Positions 25,701-38,500 of a stretch of DNA of 60,000 bases are shown here, piece after piece. The DNA comes from Tubiluchus corallicola. Its lineage: Eukaryota; Priapulida; Priapulimorpha; Priapulimorphida; Tubiluchidae. Each line of letters starts with the position of its first letter. Position 1 is the stretch's first letter. Where the stretch lies: contig JAQGDQ010000203.1 of assembly GCA_030141605.1 (NCBI GenBank), forward strand, positions 193,001 to 253,000, written 5' to 3'. A model generated the notes under the pieces. That model did not search any database. It was not told where the DNA came from and saw nothing but the letters and a program-made list of their open reading frames with translations. Position numbers and translations under genes: made by a program.

Positions 25701-28171
25701 TTCAACAAATACAATTAATCAACTGGGACCGTACATGCAAAAAGTAATAAAATAAGCTGATTTACAAAACAGCCGTGGTTTATATTTCTCTAGAATACAG
25801 GTTCGAACAAACCGGAACCCAACCTTCATGGCAGGTCCTACTCAAACAGGATGTCTATGGCAAGACTGGAATCCAACTCATTATCAAGGTTAGGCCTCTA
25901 AGATGAGCCACTGAACTGGCAGAGGCATCTTAGCTACATTCATATGTGAATGCATCATCTTTCTACGAGGTAAACTACCAGAATCAACATGGCAAATGAA
26001 ATCTCCCAGAGCAAGAATTGAAGTAGTTCACCCATCCAGTAAGTGAAATAACCTACTATAGCTGCAGCACTAATTCTTAACATTAATTAGTTATCACACA
26101 CAAAGCAGTAACCGCTCAGGAACACATGTCGCATATGGCTTATTATATACTACAAGTCTGCAATTATGGAATATTTATTATTAAACCCAAGCAAGCAATC
26201 AAATACTATAATTGATGGGCTACAGTTTATACTCACCAAATGGTAGCGTCATCTTTTCTGGTATTCACAATTCAAATTAATGGGACAATTATTGAGCGGT
26301 TAATGTCTCAAAGACGTGATTAGAGTGCTTTATTTGCTTGCAGCATGACTGCTATTTGCAGTTTTTGCAGTCTTGTTGTCGAAATTTACTAAGCATTAAC
26401 TGTGAACCTCCACATCAACTTATTTTATTCATACAAAGATAAGAGCTTAATTATTACTAATGAAATTATCTTAACAAGTGCAGAAAAATTGTTAGTGAAG
26501 TGACCTGAATAACAATTTACTGCTCATATCATGTCAAAAATGCATATATTACCATCAGATATTTACTTAAACTGCCTATGATAAGAACTCCACCTATCAC
26601 AACATTTTCAAGGCTATAACAACAACACAGACCAAGTATAACACTAAGGCAGAGAATAAACAGCGAGAGACAAGATATAACAGAACACTGGCACTTTAAC
26701 CCTACTGATTTCTTTGCCATGCCTGTTTTGTTAAATACAGCTGAGTCATGATTGGTTAGCATATTAAAAGTGCTAACAGTGTCACCAAACTGGTTTTTTA
26801 GTGTATACATTCAATCTGTCTGTCGACTTCAAATTTTCTTCATAATTGGAAAGTGGAAATTAATAGCAGTATTAAAATAGGTTTACATGTATAGGAAAAA
26901 ATATGACTCTTCCATATGTAAAGTCTAAATGTTTAGAATATATAGGTCATTCGTACACTTTATAAGTTTATTGACAAACAACACAATATGATATACAGCA
27001 CAATGTACATAAAAAATCACACAAAAGCATCCCAGCATTCCATACACACTATGCAGTACATAGCCTATTATAAAACACCGTTCAATTTCAGTTTGCTTAC
27101 TCAACTAGTTTTTCTACTGACAATGTCATTACTTTTTTATTTTTTAATGCATGACATAGCAAAGTGTTTAGCTGAACATATTCTCAATTGCATTTGTCCT
27201 TGCACAAAAATTTCCTTTAATATTATATAGTCACACACATGTTAGTTACTAAAATAACAGAATTTATTATTTCACCATCTCTAAAAATAGAAGCTGCAGA
27301 TTTTAAATTTTGTGACACATGTAGTTAGTTCTTCTGAATATGTTGTTGTGAACTTACAAATAAGAAAATAGAAAATTAATGCAGGCACACCCAGCTCTCT
27401 ATGACCTTACATTAAATAATGACGCTGCCACTCTCTACTTGTCTTACATTTAATTTGAAGATGCCAGAGTAAAAGATGCCGTTTTTGGGTACTGATGCTG
27501 AATTTTGTCAACAGAGTCAATTGTATGATTCAGAGTTATATAATCATTTATCATCATTATATGCAATGTGAGATGAATGGTTCACAAGAACAGACACAGT
27601 ATCAGGAATTAGATAAATTAATGATACAGGCATACCATTTTCTATACGTTCTTTGTTACTTTATGACATTCATAGGCCTACCTGTTCTTCTGTCATATCG
27701 ACTCCAATGATCTTGCCAGATTCACCAACCAGCTTTGAGAGTGCAAAACAGTCACGGCCCGAACCACTACCGAGATCCAGCATGGTGGTTCCTTCTACAA
27801 ATTCTGGCAAGACTATACCACATCCATAATACCTAAAAACAATGCAGATCTAAAGAACAAACCAAAAATTTGGCTTGTTATTAATATATTAAGAATCCAA
27901 TAATCATGGGCAATATTAAAAAGTTAATTAGCTTAAATCAGCCATTACCTGTGTAGATTTGCCACCTATTTTAAAAAAAATTGAACATTAAGAAAATAAG
28001 TAACCTGCAGGTGACTTCATCATGTACAGCACTTAAAGCTTCACGCAGGTGTTTTGCTACTGGCACCTCAGGTGTTACACAGCAAGATGTTTGCAGTTCA
28101 CTGCGTTTCTTCACCCTCTTTCCATAGTAGTCCTTCACATCAGTATAAGTTGACTCTACTGGCGCTGACAT
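16793..28171 (-). CDS. AS3MT: Arsenite methyltransferase (9 exons, 403 aa)
   Basis: Exons in transcript order: 28171-28005, 27832-27682, 25622-25486, 22513-22444, 21551-21470, 19419-19288, 18285-18146, 17688-17578, 17014-16793. All introns are GT-AG and the sum is 1212 nt including stop. The enzyme transfers methyl groups from S-adenosylmethionine to trivalent arsenic in the cytosol. The start is fixed by an in-frame TGA 27 nt upstream (28196-28198) and a CACCATG context. The SAM-binding loop DLGSGSGRDC is at residues 75-84. All four cysteines known to matter in the human enzyme are present, at about residues 30/31 (CCVTPEVPVAKH), 60 (YYGCG), 155 (SNCVVNL) and 205 (GECIGGAL). Other family blocks are GGELYFSDVYA, HKVLWG and GGITGF. 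The length is close to the human protein (375 aa); the surplus is a Cys/Gly-rich C-terminus ending in a KKSCC and KDSC pattern. The gene is convergent with RAD54L2 and divergent from the PPM1H-like gene. Confidence 0.97.
20232..21232. mobile_element. Non-autonomous hAT-type element in an AS3MT intron
   Basis: The left end is CAGGGGTGTCCAAACTGCGG; the reverse complement of the right end begins CAGGGGTGTGCAAATTATCT. Flanking 8-bp sequences are GCTTATGA (20224-20231) and GCTTACGA (21233-21240), a hAT-type 8-bp target duplication with one mismatch. GCGGCCC/GTGGCCC boxes near both ends are typical of this terminus class. It is about 1.0 kb with no transposase frame, and lies in the intron between AS3MT exons 5 and 6. 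Confidence 0.85.
20591..20730. repeat. Long inverted repeat (hairpin) inside the hAT element
   Basis: Arms at 20591-20649 and 20674-20730 are near-perfect reverse complements, for example CCAGTCGTCTTCTTGGTCAT against ATGACCAAGAAGACGACTGG. They are separated by about 24 nt of AT-rich loop. The arms could fold into a stem of more than 50 bp in RNA of either strand. Confidence 0.9.
21662..22090 (+). pseudogene. Decayed LINE ORF2 C-terminal fragment
   Basis: The + strand, with frameshifts, translates to a pattern typical of the end of a non-LTR retrotransposon polyprotein: FHRTRLRKVLKIRWSYV, then NEDLYSRTK, then LRLPSETPATIALRHK, then a GKPKTIWIAK-like stretch and a final SWWNAL. Stops and frame changes show it is dead. 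It lies in the AS3MT intron between exons 4 and 5, antisense to AS3MT. The exact clade cannot be assigned. Confidence 0.6.
22213..22269 (+). repeat. Short telomere-like (TTAGGG) tract
   Basis: Degenerate TTAGGG units cluster here. The core GGATTAGGGTTAGGG is followed by variants (TTGGG, TTAGGATTAGGGTTTAGGG). It lies in the AS3MT intron between exons 4 and 5, just downstream of the LINE fragment. Confidence 0.8.
22514..25485 (-). other. AS3MT intron 3, about 3 kb without other genes
   Basis: This is the largest AS3MT intron. Apart from the 57-bp duplication it holds unassigned AT-rich sequence. Reading frames inside it (for example 24407-24610) have no recognised similarity and no supporting splice context. 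Confidence 0.6.
23754..23867. repeat. Two-copy 57-bp tandem duplication
   Basis: The unit starting CTAATGAACAACGGTTAAA at 23754 is repeated at 23811. Both copies share TTGGTATTAAAAGTCTTACT and differ at a few positions. It lies inside the AS3MT intron between exons 3 and 4. Confidence 0.9.
25800..26060 (-). mobile_element. tRNA-derived SINE, family 2, copy 1
   Basis: Read on the - strand, the head GCCTCTGCCAGTTCAGTGGC followed after about 40 nt by GAGTTGGATTCCAGTC resembles tRNA A- and B-box spacing. The segment shares AGTGGCAGAGG-type and CACCCATCCAGT blocks with a second copy near 41 kb, so it is a dispersed repeat. It lies in the AS3MT intron between exons 2 and 3. Confidence 0.55.
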
Positions 28172-28277
28172 GGTGAAATCTGTCCAGGAAAAGTGTCAGT
28201 GACAATCGATGATGAGAACTAGCAAAAACCCAAACAAAAAAAGTTACAGTAAGGATGGTGATTGTCAACTGATGGAC

Positions 28278-28875
28278 CTCTAGTGATTACAGTGTAAAAT
28301 TTTGAAATCTAGAAAGTTAGGAGTACTTGGTGCAATGGCTAGTGTAAGTGCCCAGAAAGCAAAAGACCTAACATTGGCATCCCAAAATTTTCCTGACTTT
28401 TAAACTTAGTAATGTTTTCATGCATTCAGATGATTGACTTCATACTATGAACTTATGTAGTGCAAACTGTGATTTCATACCTCTAGATAGCAGCTTATAG
28501 CAAAAACTTCAGTGTCTTGAAACTCAGCGTGCCTCTGTAGTGTAATAGTTAGTATAGTTAGCACAAATGCTTGGAAAATAGCTCTGAGGTCTTTTGTTCC
28601 AGCACAGGTGCAAAATTTTTCGGATTTCTAGTTTAGTATTGTTTTTGAGTGTTTATATAATTGATTTTGCACTAATACAGTGTGGATTTGTTTTTGTGGT
28701 GCACTGTTGACAGACTTCTAGTAGTTTACAGTGCAAATTACTGAATCTGGAAAGTCAGAGTACTTCTGCGGGGTAAGGATTAGTATATTTGCCCACAAAG
28801 TATAAGGTCTAAGATTTATCCCAGTAAAGGTGCAAAATTTTTCAGGCTTTCATATAGCTTCTGGGTGTGCATACG
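28278..28875 (+). repeat. Three diverged tandem copies of a tRNA-like SINE (family 1)
   Basis: Units start near 28278, 28481 and 28716, each with a CT(C/T)CTAG...GTAAA or TTACAG start. A tRNA-like core follows, for example TGTAGTGTAATAGTTAGTAT (A-box-like), then GAGGTCTTTTGTTCCAGCAC (B-box-like). All end in a shared GGTGCAAAATTTTTC(G/A)G(G/A) tail or a variant of it. A more intact inverse copy lies at 45317-45478. The array begins about 110 bp upstream of the AS3MT start codon. Confidence 0.65.
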
Positions 28876-29597
28876 ATTAGATGTTGGGCAAAAAAACCAA
28901 GAAACAGAACCCAAGAATTTACTACAGTTAGTTGAGCTGCCCATAATGCGACAATATCTCACCTTTGATTCACCTTCGCACCTACCCTATTATTATTTGC
29001 ATTTCGACTTTAGTTTTGGTAGCCTCATTGCAAGGAACACAAAACTAGAGCATGGAATGCACCCAATTTAACTATTCAGCATTTCGTACATCTGTAAAGA
29101 CGGAAATTAGTTCTTCAGTGACGCCAGATAAAACAGTGCACGATGTATTGACAGGAGGTTCTTATTAATCTATGCAACATACAAAAATTATAATATTATA
29201 CTAACAGTTGTTATTTTGCCCACCTGTTGTTTAATAATTTTATTAAACAATTAATAACACATTCAAGAAACTTACATTCCAGATTCTTCCTACCTGTTTA
29301 CACCAATTGTTCTTGCGGTCTTCTTATTTTTCCAGTAAAAAACTAGCCCCTCAAAATCACGTGACAATGCACACCGTTGTGTACTTTACCTCCGCAAGGG
29401 TTTCTGGTTCGGCAACGCTACTGCCCTCTTGTGGACATCTTCATTAAACTTTGCTTACTTGTTTATGTGTATTACTTCTACGTTTTTTTTATAGTTGCAA
29501 TGATTGTGTGTTTTGTACAATAACCACACAACAATAAAAAGTTTTAGTGTTTTACCTGAAGTACTGGTATCGGATATGGTCTGACAAATAGTTTAGT
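28876..29597. promoter_or_regulatory. Divergent promoter region between AS3MT and the PPM1H-like gene
   Basis: Short intergenic segment between two head-to-head genes. The part from about 29340 to 29560 is less AT-rich and carries a palindromic E-box TCACGTGA at 29357-29364 and TGCACAC at 29368-29374, which fits the metal-response-element core TGCRCNC. No TATA box position can be fixed. Function is inferred from location and motifs only. Confidence 0.5.
29357..29364. promoter_or_regulatory. Palindromic E-box TCACGTGA
   Basis: An exact TCACGTGA palindrome, a site type bound by USF/MiT-class bHLH-zip factors, lies about 235 bp upstream of the phosphatase start codon. Binding is not shown. Confidence 0.45.
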
Positions 29598-32500
29598 ATG
29601 TTCCGTCCGTTCAAGCATGTCTGGAGTAGTGTCGTTTGGTCTTTTGGAAGAGGTGGGGCGAAGGAAGATAATGAAGGCTTGGTATCAAAATTTGAATACG
29701 GCCGCCCGGCTTTTCTCGGACTTAGTGCTGACGAGCTGCAAGTTGCTGCTGACCACTCCTTTCGGGCAATTATTGTTCCAAGAGAAATCAGTCGTTTACC
29801 ATGGAATGCTGGTTATGCTGAGTATGTGTTTGAAAAAAATATTACTAATCGCAAATACACGTGTAAATAAGCACAAAGACAATTAATAAGACAGTTACAC
29901 TGATTAGCTAACAAGAAAAGTCCCCGTTAAAGCATTTGAATGAGAAAATATAGATTCCATTGCAGTTGTTCACAGAAAAATATGTTACGCACCATCGTGC
30001 TGAGCAAACCCTGATTTCTGTCTCTTGCACCAATCTCTCGTCCACTTAGTGGCTATACACTATATTGGATATGCTAGTTTGGTATCGTCAGCAAACTTGA
30101 GTAGCCGACTAACTACATTATCATCCATGTCATCTATGAAGATGAAAAATAACAGGGGTCTGAGGACACTTCCTTGTGGCACTCCTGATTGAACTGGGAC
30201 TGTAGATGAGGCACAACCCTTGATTTCGACATATTGGAATCTGTCACTTAGCCATACCTTTATCCAGTTATGCAGTTGTGCTTGAATACCATACATGCCT
30301 CAAGTTTAAGCAGCAATCTTCTATGTGGGACTTTGTCAAATGCTTTCGCCAAGTCTAGGTATACTATATCAAGAGAACTAGTGTGATCCGATGTGGAAAA
30401 TACATGTTCAAAAAACTCCAGTAAATTACTTGTCACTAACCGTTTCCTGAGAAACCCATGTTGAGATCTTTTAAAATAATTGTTAGATTGCAAATAGACA
30501 AGTATTGCATTGACTACATGCCTCTCCAGCAGTTTGCCAACAGTACTGGTAATTGCAACTGGCCTATAGTTTCCAGGTTTATTTTTAGGTCCCTTTTTAT
30601 GAATGATACTAATGCGAGATAACTTCCAATTACTGGGAACGTCACCCGTAGCTAAAGACTCTCTGAAGATTAATGTCAGTGGCTTGACCAGCAAATCAGC
30701 AGCCTTAACCAGTTTTTTTGGGTGAATTAAATCTGGTCATGCTGGTGCATTGGTTCTAGGTCCAAATAACAATTTGTGTACATCATGCTGAGTTATGGTA
30801 ACATTACATAAAACTCCACCCCCTTCTAGGTACTAGGTAAATTAGTCAGTTTCTCTGTAATAGAAACACTCTGGAACTGGATATTTAGAATTTCCGCCAT
30901 TAGTCATGGGGCAGATGTTGTTTCATTGAAAGCAGTAGTAAGTGGACCAACCTTAGGACGACTTGTTTTGTTTGCAATAACATACAGCCAGAAAGAGCAT
31001 GCATCATCTTTGATATTTAAGGCTAGCTTGGTTTCAAAGTTTCGTTCAGCACATCGTATAGTCGCTTAAGTCAGCTTTGCCTGTCTCTTGTACGTCAAAA
31101 GGTCTTGATAATCAAGTGTTTGTTTATAGACTGTGTACAAATGCTGTTTATTCCTAACAGCTTTGTTGCAATTATAATTAAACCAAAGAGGTCTGCTACC
31201 ATTACTGGAGCTATATTTGGGTACATATTTATGAATAGACTTGTGCATTCTGTCTTTAAAAAGATTCCAACACATGTAAACGTCACCCGAATGAAACAGG
31301 TGATCCCACGGGATCGATATCATTATAGTAGCAATAGATTCAAAATTGGCTTTGTGAAAATTGAAACCAGAATTTAGTGGCTTCTTAAGAGATAACTGCA
31401 CTACAGTTTGCCAAGATATAACTGCATGATCTGATGTGCCAAATTCCTCTCCAGCCTCTAGGTTTTGTACAAACAACTCACCCGGTACTAGTACTATATC
31501 AAGGGTAGTAAAGCCTCTTGTGGGGTCAACCACTATTTGATTAACGAAACGTTGTTGTGTAACATTAAGAAATATACTAAAATTAGCATCCACCTTCAAA
31601 ATAGACCAGTTTGTATTTGGAAGATTAAAGCCACCACAAAATAAAATTGGGTGAGCCAACAGCAGCAATATCATGTATAAATTTAAATAAAAAGGAATCA
31701 TTTTTAAATTAATGTTGATTTATAAAACCTTTGTTAATTTAACTAACATCTATTTGACTTATTAAAAGTTATGGTACAAAATATATGCACGAAAATTAGT
31801 AACCAAACATTACCACCAACAACTAGTAAAATACAAGTAGAAGATATATGGGTAAACATAAAAACATCAAACAATAAACCATCAATTATATTTGGAACTA
31901 TCTATTGACATCCTAATAAGTCAGTAAAACATTTCCATGAAGAATTGGAGAACATTCTAAGAAAATTAATTCCAGCAGCAAACAAGCTTATATCTGTGGA
32001 GACTTAAATATGAACTTGATACAGCATGAAGAGATATCATCTGTTTCCAATTGTCTTAACATGTTATAAGAACATAGATTTCATCCGGTTTTCACTCAAC
32101 CTACTCGTTTAACTTCCAATTGCCAGACTCTTATAGACCACATTTATACTAACAATATTCATTATCCCTTGATTACTGACATAATATTACATGAAGTTGC
32201 AGATCATCTAGCTATCTTTGCAATAGCTAATTCAGCATATATCAGCAAAACACTCACAAAAGTTAAGAAAAGAGACACACACCATTCCATTCTTCATAAT
32301 TTTTTCGATAATCTTCAACTCTCAGTAACAGGTATTGACGCCCTTGATCCTTATGACAATAATGTAGCCTTCGCCTCATTCCTAGAAACCTTTAGACAAA
32401 TGCTTGACAAACGTGCACCCACCTGATCTTTAACCTTAAAAAAGAAACTCTTTTCTTTTGTAAACCTTGGATCACCACAGGTATCCTTAAATCTATTAAA

Positions 32501-35500
32501 ACCAAAAGTAAACTGTATCGTTCGCACAAATTGTTTAAATTTGAATATAAAAATTTTTTATGAAGCTTACTCAAATACTTCAAATTAAGCTCAAAAAGAA
32601 AGTATTATGATAATCTCTTGCAAGTGAACAAGAACAATGTTAAAAAAACATGGTGTACTAGTGTATTAAAAGTAAAAAATAAAAAGCATATCATTCCCTC
32701 TAAAATTGATATCAATGGTAGACTAATTGGTGATCCTTATGATATAGCCAACTGTTTCAATTGTTATTTTCAATCAACAGGTACAAATATGGCTAAAAAA
32801 CTCCACCTGCAAACTCTAGTTACCTTACATACCTAAATAAGTCCAACAATTCACTTTCTTCTACCCTGTCTCTCAAGAAGAAGTAAGCACAGCACTACAT
32901 AAATTAGACATAAATAAGGCACTGGGTCCTGAAAATATCCCTGTTAAATTTTATCAGCTGGTAAGTCCTGTGATTACTCCTATTTTAACACAACTAAGTA
33001 ATATGCCCATTGCACAACGCAGCTTCCCCAACTGTTTAAAAAATTTCCAAGGTTACACCTCTTTATAAAACTGATTCCCCACTCACTCCAACTAATTATA
33101 GACCTATATCTATCCGTTCACCAATATCTAAAGTATCTGAGCATATTATTTATGACCGACTAAATAATTTTTTTACTCTACACAATATAACTAAATTTCA
33201 GCTTGGCTTCATCGACTGCATTTTCTACAGCAGGTTTCATTGAGAGCATGCTAAGCATACTTGACAACAAGTCTATTACATGTAGGACATTTCTTGACTT
33301 GTCAAAGGCCTTTGACACTGTTCAACATGACATTCTCCTCAATAAACTCAGGCACTATGGAATTTGTGGGCCTATCTTGGAATTAATCACATCATGCCTT
33401 TCAAACCACAAGAAATACACCAGCATTCACAACTCAAATTCAGATCTTCTTGAACGTGGTGTTCCTCAAGGTTCAATTCTTAGCCCTCTCCTATTTTTAA
33501 TATACATTAATGACTTACAGTTTTCTTCCAATTTTAACACTCACCTGTTTGCAGATGACACGAGCCTCTTTCTAACTGACACTAAACTGGTATGACTTCA
33601 AAATAGACTGTCCAAAATTGACAACGGGATGAAAGCTAATAAATTATCTATAAATTACAGTAAAACTAAATTTATGTTATTTCCTAAGAACCTGTCTTTA
33701 ACTGAAACTTCAGCATTTAAAATTCAAATTAGAAAGAATAATATAATCTCAAACAACATGCATAAAATATCTAGGTATCAACATAGATAATGACTTAAAA
33801 TGGTGCATACACATCAGTACAATAACTTCAAAATTGAATAGGACTGCAGGTGTCTTTTCGAAATTGCGACATTCTATCAATGCACATACTCTTAAAATGG
33901 TCTACTACATGTTAATATATCCTTATCTTCAATATTGCATCCTTTCATGGCATAACCCAAACCAAAACATTCTCCAACCTCTAATCTCAGTACAAAACAA
34001 AATAGTAGAATTTGATACTTTTGCACATTACCGTGATCATGCAACACCTTCATATGCTAAACTGCACATACTAAATATTCAAGACATTTACAAGCTGGAA
34101 TTATTCAAAATAATGCACAACTTCAGTAACAACTCTTTTCCTGACCTATACACTAACTATTACACCAAGATTCAAGACATCCACACTTACAGCACAAGAT
34201 CTGCTACAAGGGGTCATTATTACCAACCTAGATTGAATACATCACATGGATTAAAAGCACTACAACATACAGGCACTAAATTGTGGAACTCCTTTCCACA
34301 AGATATATCGACAATACCATCTCTGACCACAGCCGTGAAAATTTTAAATACTACATGCGAACAATGTATCATACAAATTAGACATCCTTTTACCTTCAAT
34401 GTCTTTGTTCTTTTTCTCCTCCTAGACTCTCCAATTTTTCTACCTGGTAATTACTTAGCTTTCTTCTTTGTTATCCATTTAAATTCTTTTTTCCTAGACT
34501 AACGTGTGTGTCTTTTCACCATTTTTTAATTTTTTTCTATAAGTGTGGCTTTTCTTAGTACTACTTAATATAATACAAATAACTGTTACTTACATTTCAT
34601 TCTCATCAATACCCGAAACTAAACAAAATCTTCTTGTTTTCAACCAAACCATTTATTTCAAGCAGTAGTACATTGAAGATTACTATTTTCTTATACCTTA
34701 GTTTTTGTGACACCTTTGTGATTGTGTTTACTGATCGCAAAACATAATTTTCCTTGCCCCCCGTTATCATCCATCTTATTCCAAAAATTATTCATAACGA
34801 TTAACATGCATTTGAATTATATAATAAGCCTATAAAAATATATTAATATTATTTTTCTAGTGATGACCTGTTTTACTTTGAGCCAAGCTACTAAAAACTA
34901 AATTCTGTAAACTAACAGTATATAAGGCAGACTCCTGTAGTCGTACACTGCCCTCACATGTTCTTCTGTTATACATAGTTTCATTAATGGCTAATATGTA
35001 TTCTATCACATGTGTGAAATAACTATGTCTTATATCTTATATTTGTTGCAGGGTGATAAACTCTGGAAAATCAGTGAGAAATGAGGATCAAGCAGCTTGC
35101 GAAGTCTTTCAACTTGTTGATCCTGATGAGCTTCCATCTGCCACATCAAAGGGCAGAGTAGGGTCTAAGACAGGAAATGTGGGGCTTGATCCTGATGCAT
35201 TTGCTAAACAGTTACTTTCCACAACAGCAGTATGTGTTTTTAACCTTATATTGTAAGCAGTTTAAGTTATACGCATATATAATGAACATGTACAATTCGA
35301 CAAAACAGTGCTTATTAATGATAAACATTATCAGAATTTGCTGACTTTGCTTATTTCACACGTTTAAGTTGTTGGAAGTGTTGCTAACAGTTTAGGCAAT
35401 GTGGTGTGTTATTTATTTTGAGTGCATATTTCTTCTACAGTACATGCCGCTAGTTTCTAAGGAAATGTAAAATTTACATTTTCATATTACTATTACTAAT

Positions 35501-38500
35501 ATTCGTAATAGAACTATGCAGTTACATGCCCCATTCCACAATATGCTCTTTTAATGTTTATTACAAAGAACATTATGAGTGCTGTCATTATCTGAATTAA
35601 GCAACAATTTGATTCTGATGGCATGGTTGACAGTTAGATTCTTGTAAATATTGAGTAGGCGGATGTCTAAATTTAGAAATGATAAACTTGCGCTTAAGAT
35701 GGTGATGATAATCAATCTTGGAATTCTGTATATGTAGGATCACGAGGAGAGAAAAGTAGCATACTTTGCGGTATTTGATGGTCACGCTGGTTCCGGGGCG
35801 TCTGTCTTTGCATCTCGATTGCTTCATTTTCATTTACAAGTATGTCAAATTCACTTTATAATATTTAATAACTATCCTGTAAAAAGAGAAGTCATCAGCT
35901 AAAAACTGGAAGTGCAAGATTTAAGGAAAAGTTTTTCTTTTTAAGTTATTCTTGGCAGTACATTATGACATTCTGTTGCTGAGTTTTTGCATGTGCATCA
36001 AATAACATGCATGTTAGCAATTGCTCCTAATTTTTTGCATGATAATTGTACACGGACGCTAAAGGCAAAACAGGAAAAAATGTGGTAAACAAAGAATGCA
36101 ATTTAACAAACGTTAGGTGATTTCTTATATGATAATTAGTCTTAATTATCTGTATCATCATTAGACACGGAAAACTTACCAAGCAAATCACATAATCAAT
36201 GCAGATTCTGATTATATCTGTATAATTTATCTGTATCATATACGTGTTTTGTATAATATACGTTTATCTGTATAATATACGTCTTTTAAAATTTTCCAAC
36301 TGCTGACTTTCCAACGTTGGCAAAAGTTAAGTGGGAATATATCTGAACAAAATTTGAATGTCAAAAATTTTTAACTTTAGATTTTGCATGTTTATAAATT
36401 CATCTCTAAGCCAAATTATGACATTGGATCAAACATAACAATTAGTTGACCTACACCATCACCGATGCTCAGTCTTAAAATACGGTAATGTTAACTTTTT
36501 TATTACTAATTAACTGTATTAATGCTGCTACTTATCAATTTGTAAACATTTTCAGGAGAAATTGAGTATTGCCCAAGAGTTACTGTATAAGCGTCTACAG
36601 AATGGGGATGTCATATGTGACGAGATGATAAAAGACATGAATAGGTTGTTTCCGGACATTAAACACATCAGCACAGATGAACTTGTAATAGGTGCCTTAG
36701 AACGTGCTTTCCAGGACATGGTATATTATGCATTTATAAGCAAATTATTAACAACTTATGACGAGTTAAATGTTACTAGTGCTTTTTCCAATGACTTGCC
36801 TTTTTAAAAAATGTAAACATGCTTTGAAACGTCACCAGTGCATCCAACTGGCAACTTAATACTGAAAATTACTTAAACACTCAATTGAAATAATCCAAAA
36901 TATAGGAATCGCTGGTAAGTGTCTTATGAAATAATATGCATTACTATGGTTTTTGAATATATACGTGTGTTAAGCAATGAAAGTTTGCTCTTTAATTATA
37001 TGTACTGCTGACTGTTGGTGTGGTTTATTTTGTACATATAGTCATGTGTGTATATTGCCACAGAATTCTTTGCCAATTCATAATGGTTAGTAATTTCTTT
37101 TCTCATTTCTCTCAGGACGTACAGATTGGTGTAGAGCGTCATGTGTACAAGATTTCCGGAGGATGCACCGTAATCGTTGCCATCTTTTTTCTTGGCAAAT
37201 TGTATGTGGCAAATGCCGGTGACTGTCGGGCAGTGCTGGTGCATGCTGGGAAGACCCAGCAATTGTCACGAGATCACTCTCCAGAAGCTGAACGTCAGCG
37301 CTTGCAATATCTGGTACTGTACTGTACCTCTCATTGCCTTTGCTAAAGAATTCCTATTTCATTACACTAAGAAAATCTCTTAAAACGTGTCTCATTTTGT
37401 GACTTGAAGTCACACTAAACCTTCGCTATAATATAAACTTTTAAAACTTAAAATCCTACTTTCATTCCGACCATTCAATTAATTTTATTATAAACTTGCT
37501 GTAAAAGTTGTTTCTTTTGATTTTTTACCACTTCATTGTTAGCGGTATTAAATTTGAAGAACTGCCATTTTTCATTGCGCGAGATGAAGGATGTTATGAG
37601 TACAGTCATGAGGTCACCAAAGATCAGTAAAAACACAAATCGGTAACCAAAGACGCTTTCTGTACAACGTACATCATTCTCGCTCACTCGCGCCAAAGAC
37701 GCGAAACACGGCCATCCTTACGGCATGCATGCATTCAAAATTTGCCAGAAAAGGTAAGTTATTTAATAGATATGTCTCTTTTGTTTAGTAATAACTATGA
37801 ATGCTTTGTGTAATCATAATAAAGTGTTAAAATCTTCCGTGTCTGTTGGGGTTATATTACTTAAAGAAACAGCCAACGGTGCAAACCCTCAGTTGTATTT
37901 TAATATAAACTTCTAAAAATATTGAAATTACTACGTAATATACGCCCATTAAGTAACTTGCTTAAAAATGCAAAGAAATTAAATCATTTGTGTCTCCTGC
38001 CAAGCAAGTCTTGCTGCAGGCATATTGGAAAAGAATGACATAAAACTGGTAGGAAGTATGAAGGACGCATTGTGGGTAACATAGTGGGCAGCTAGATTCA
38101 TCAAGAAGCTGAAAATGGTATTATTAATCTCTCATTTAACATATTGGATTGTTTGTAGTTCGTAATAGTAGCTGCAGTTGCAAAAAAGTTTCCTGCAGCA
38201 CCTTGCGAGATAGGTGTTTATATTGCATAGAAACCAGATGGCTTCATTTTTTGTTTTGGGACTTTATATTGGCTTTACTAATTACGCAAGGTGGTTATCA
38301 CGATTTTACTGCTGAAACTTTCTAACATCTTTCTCAAAATAAGCTTGACTTCTCAATAGATCTGTCTTTTGCTTTAAACAACTGAGTGGCTAAATTACAT
38401 AGCTGCGCAGTTGACTAATATTTATTTTACCAAGTTAATAACTGCTAAATGGGTTGGTTACATTCTTAATTCCTGAACAGCTAATTGATATTTATTGGGC

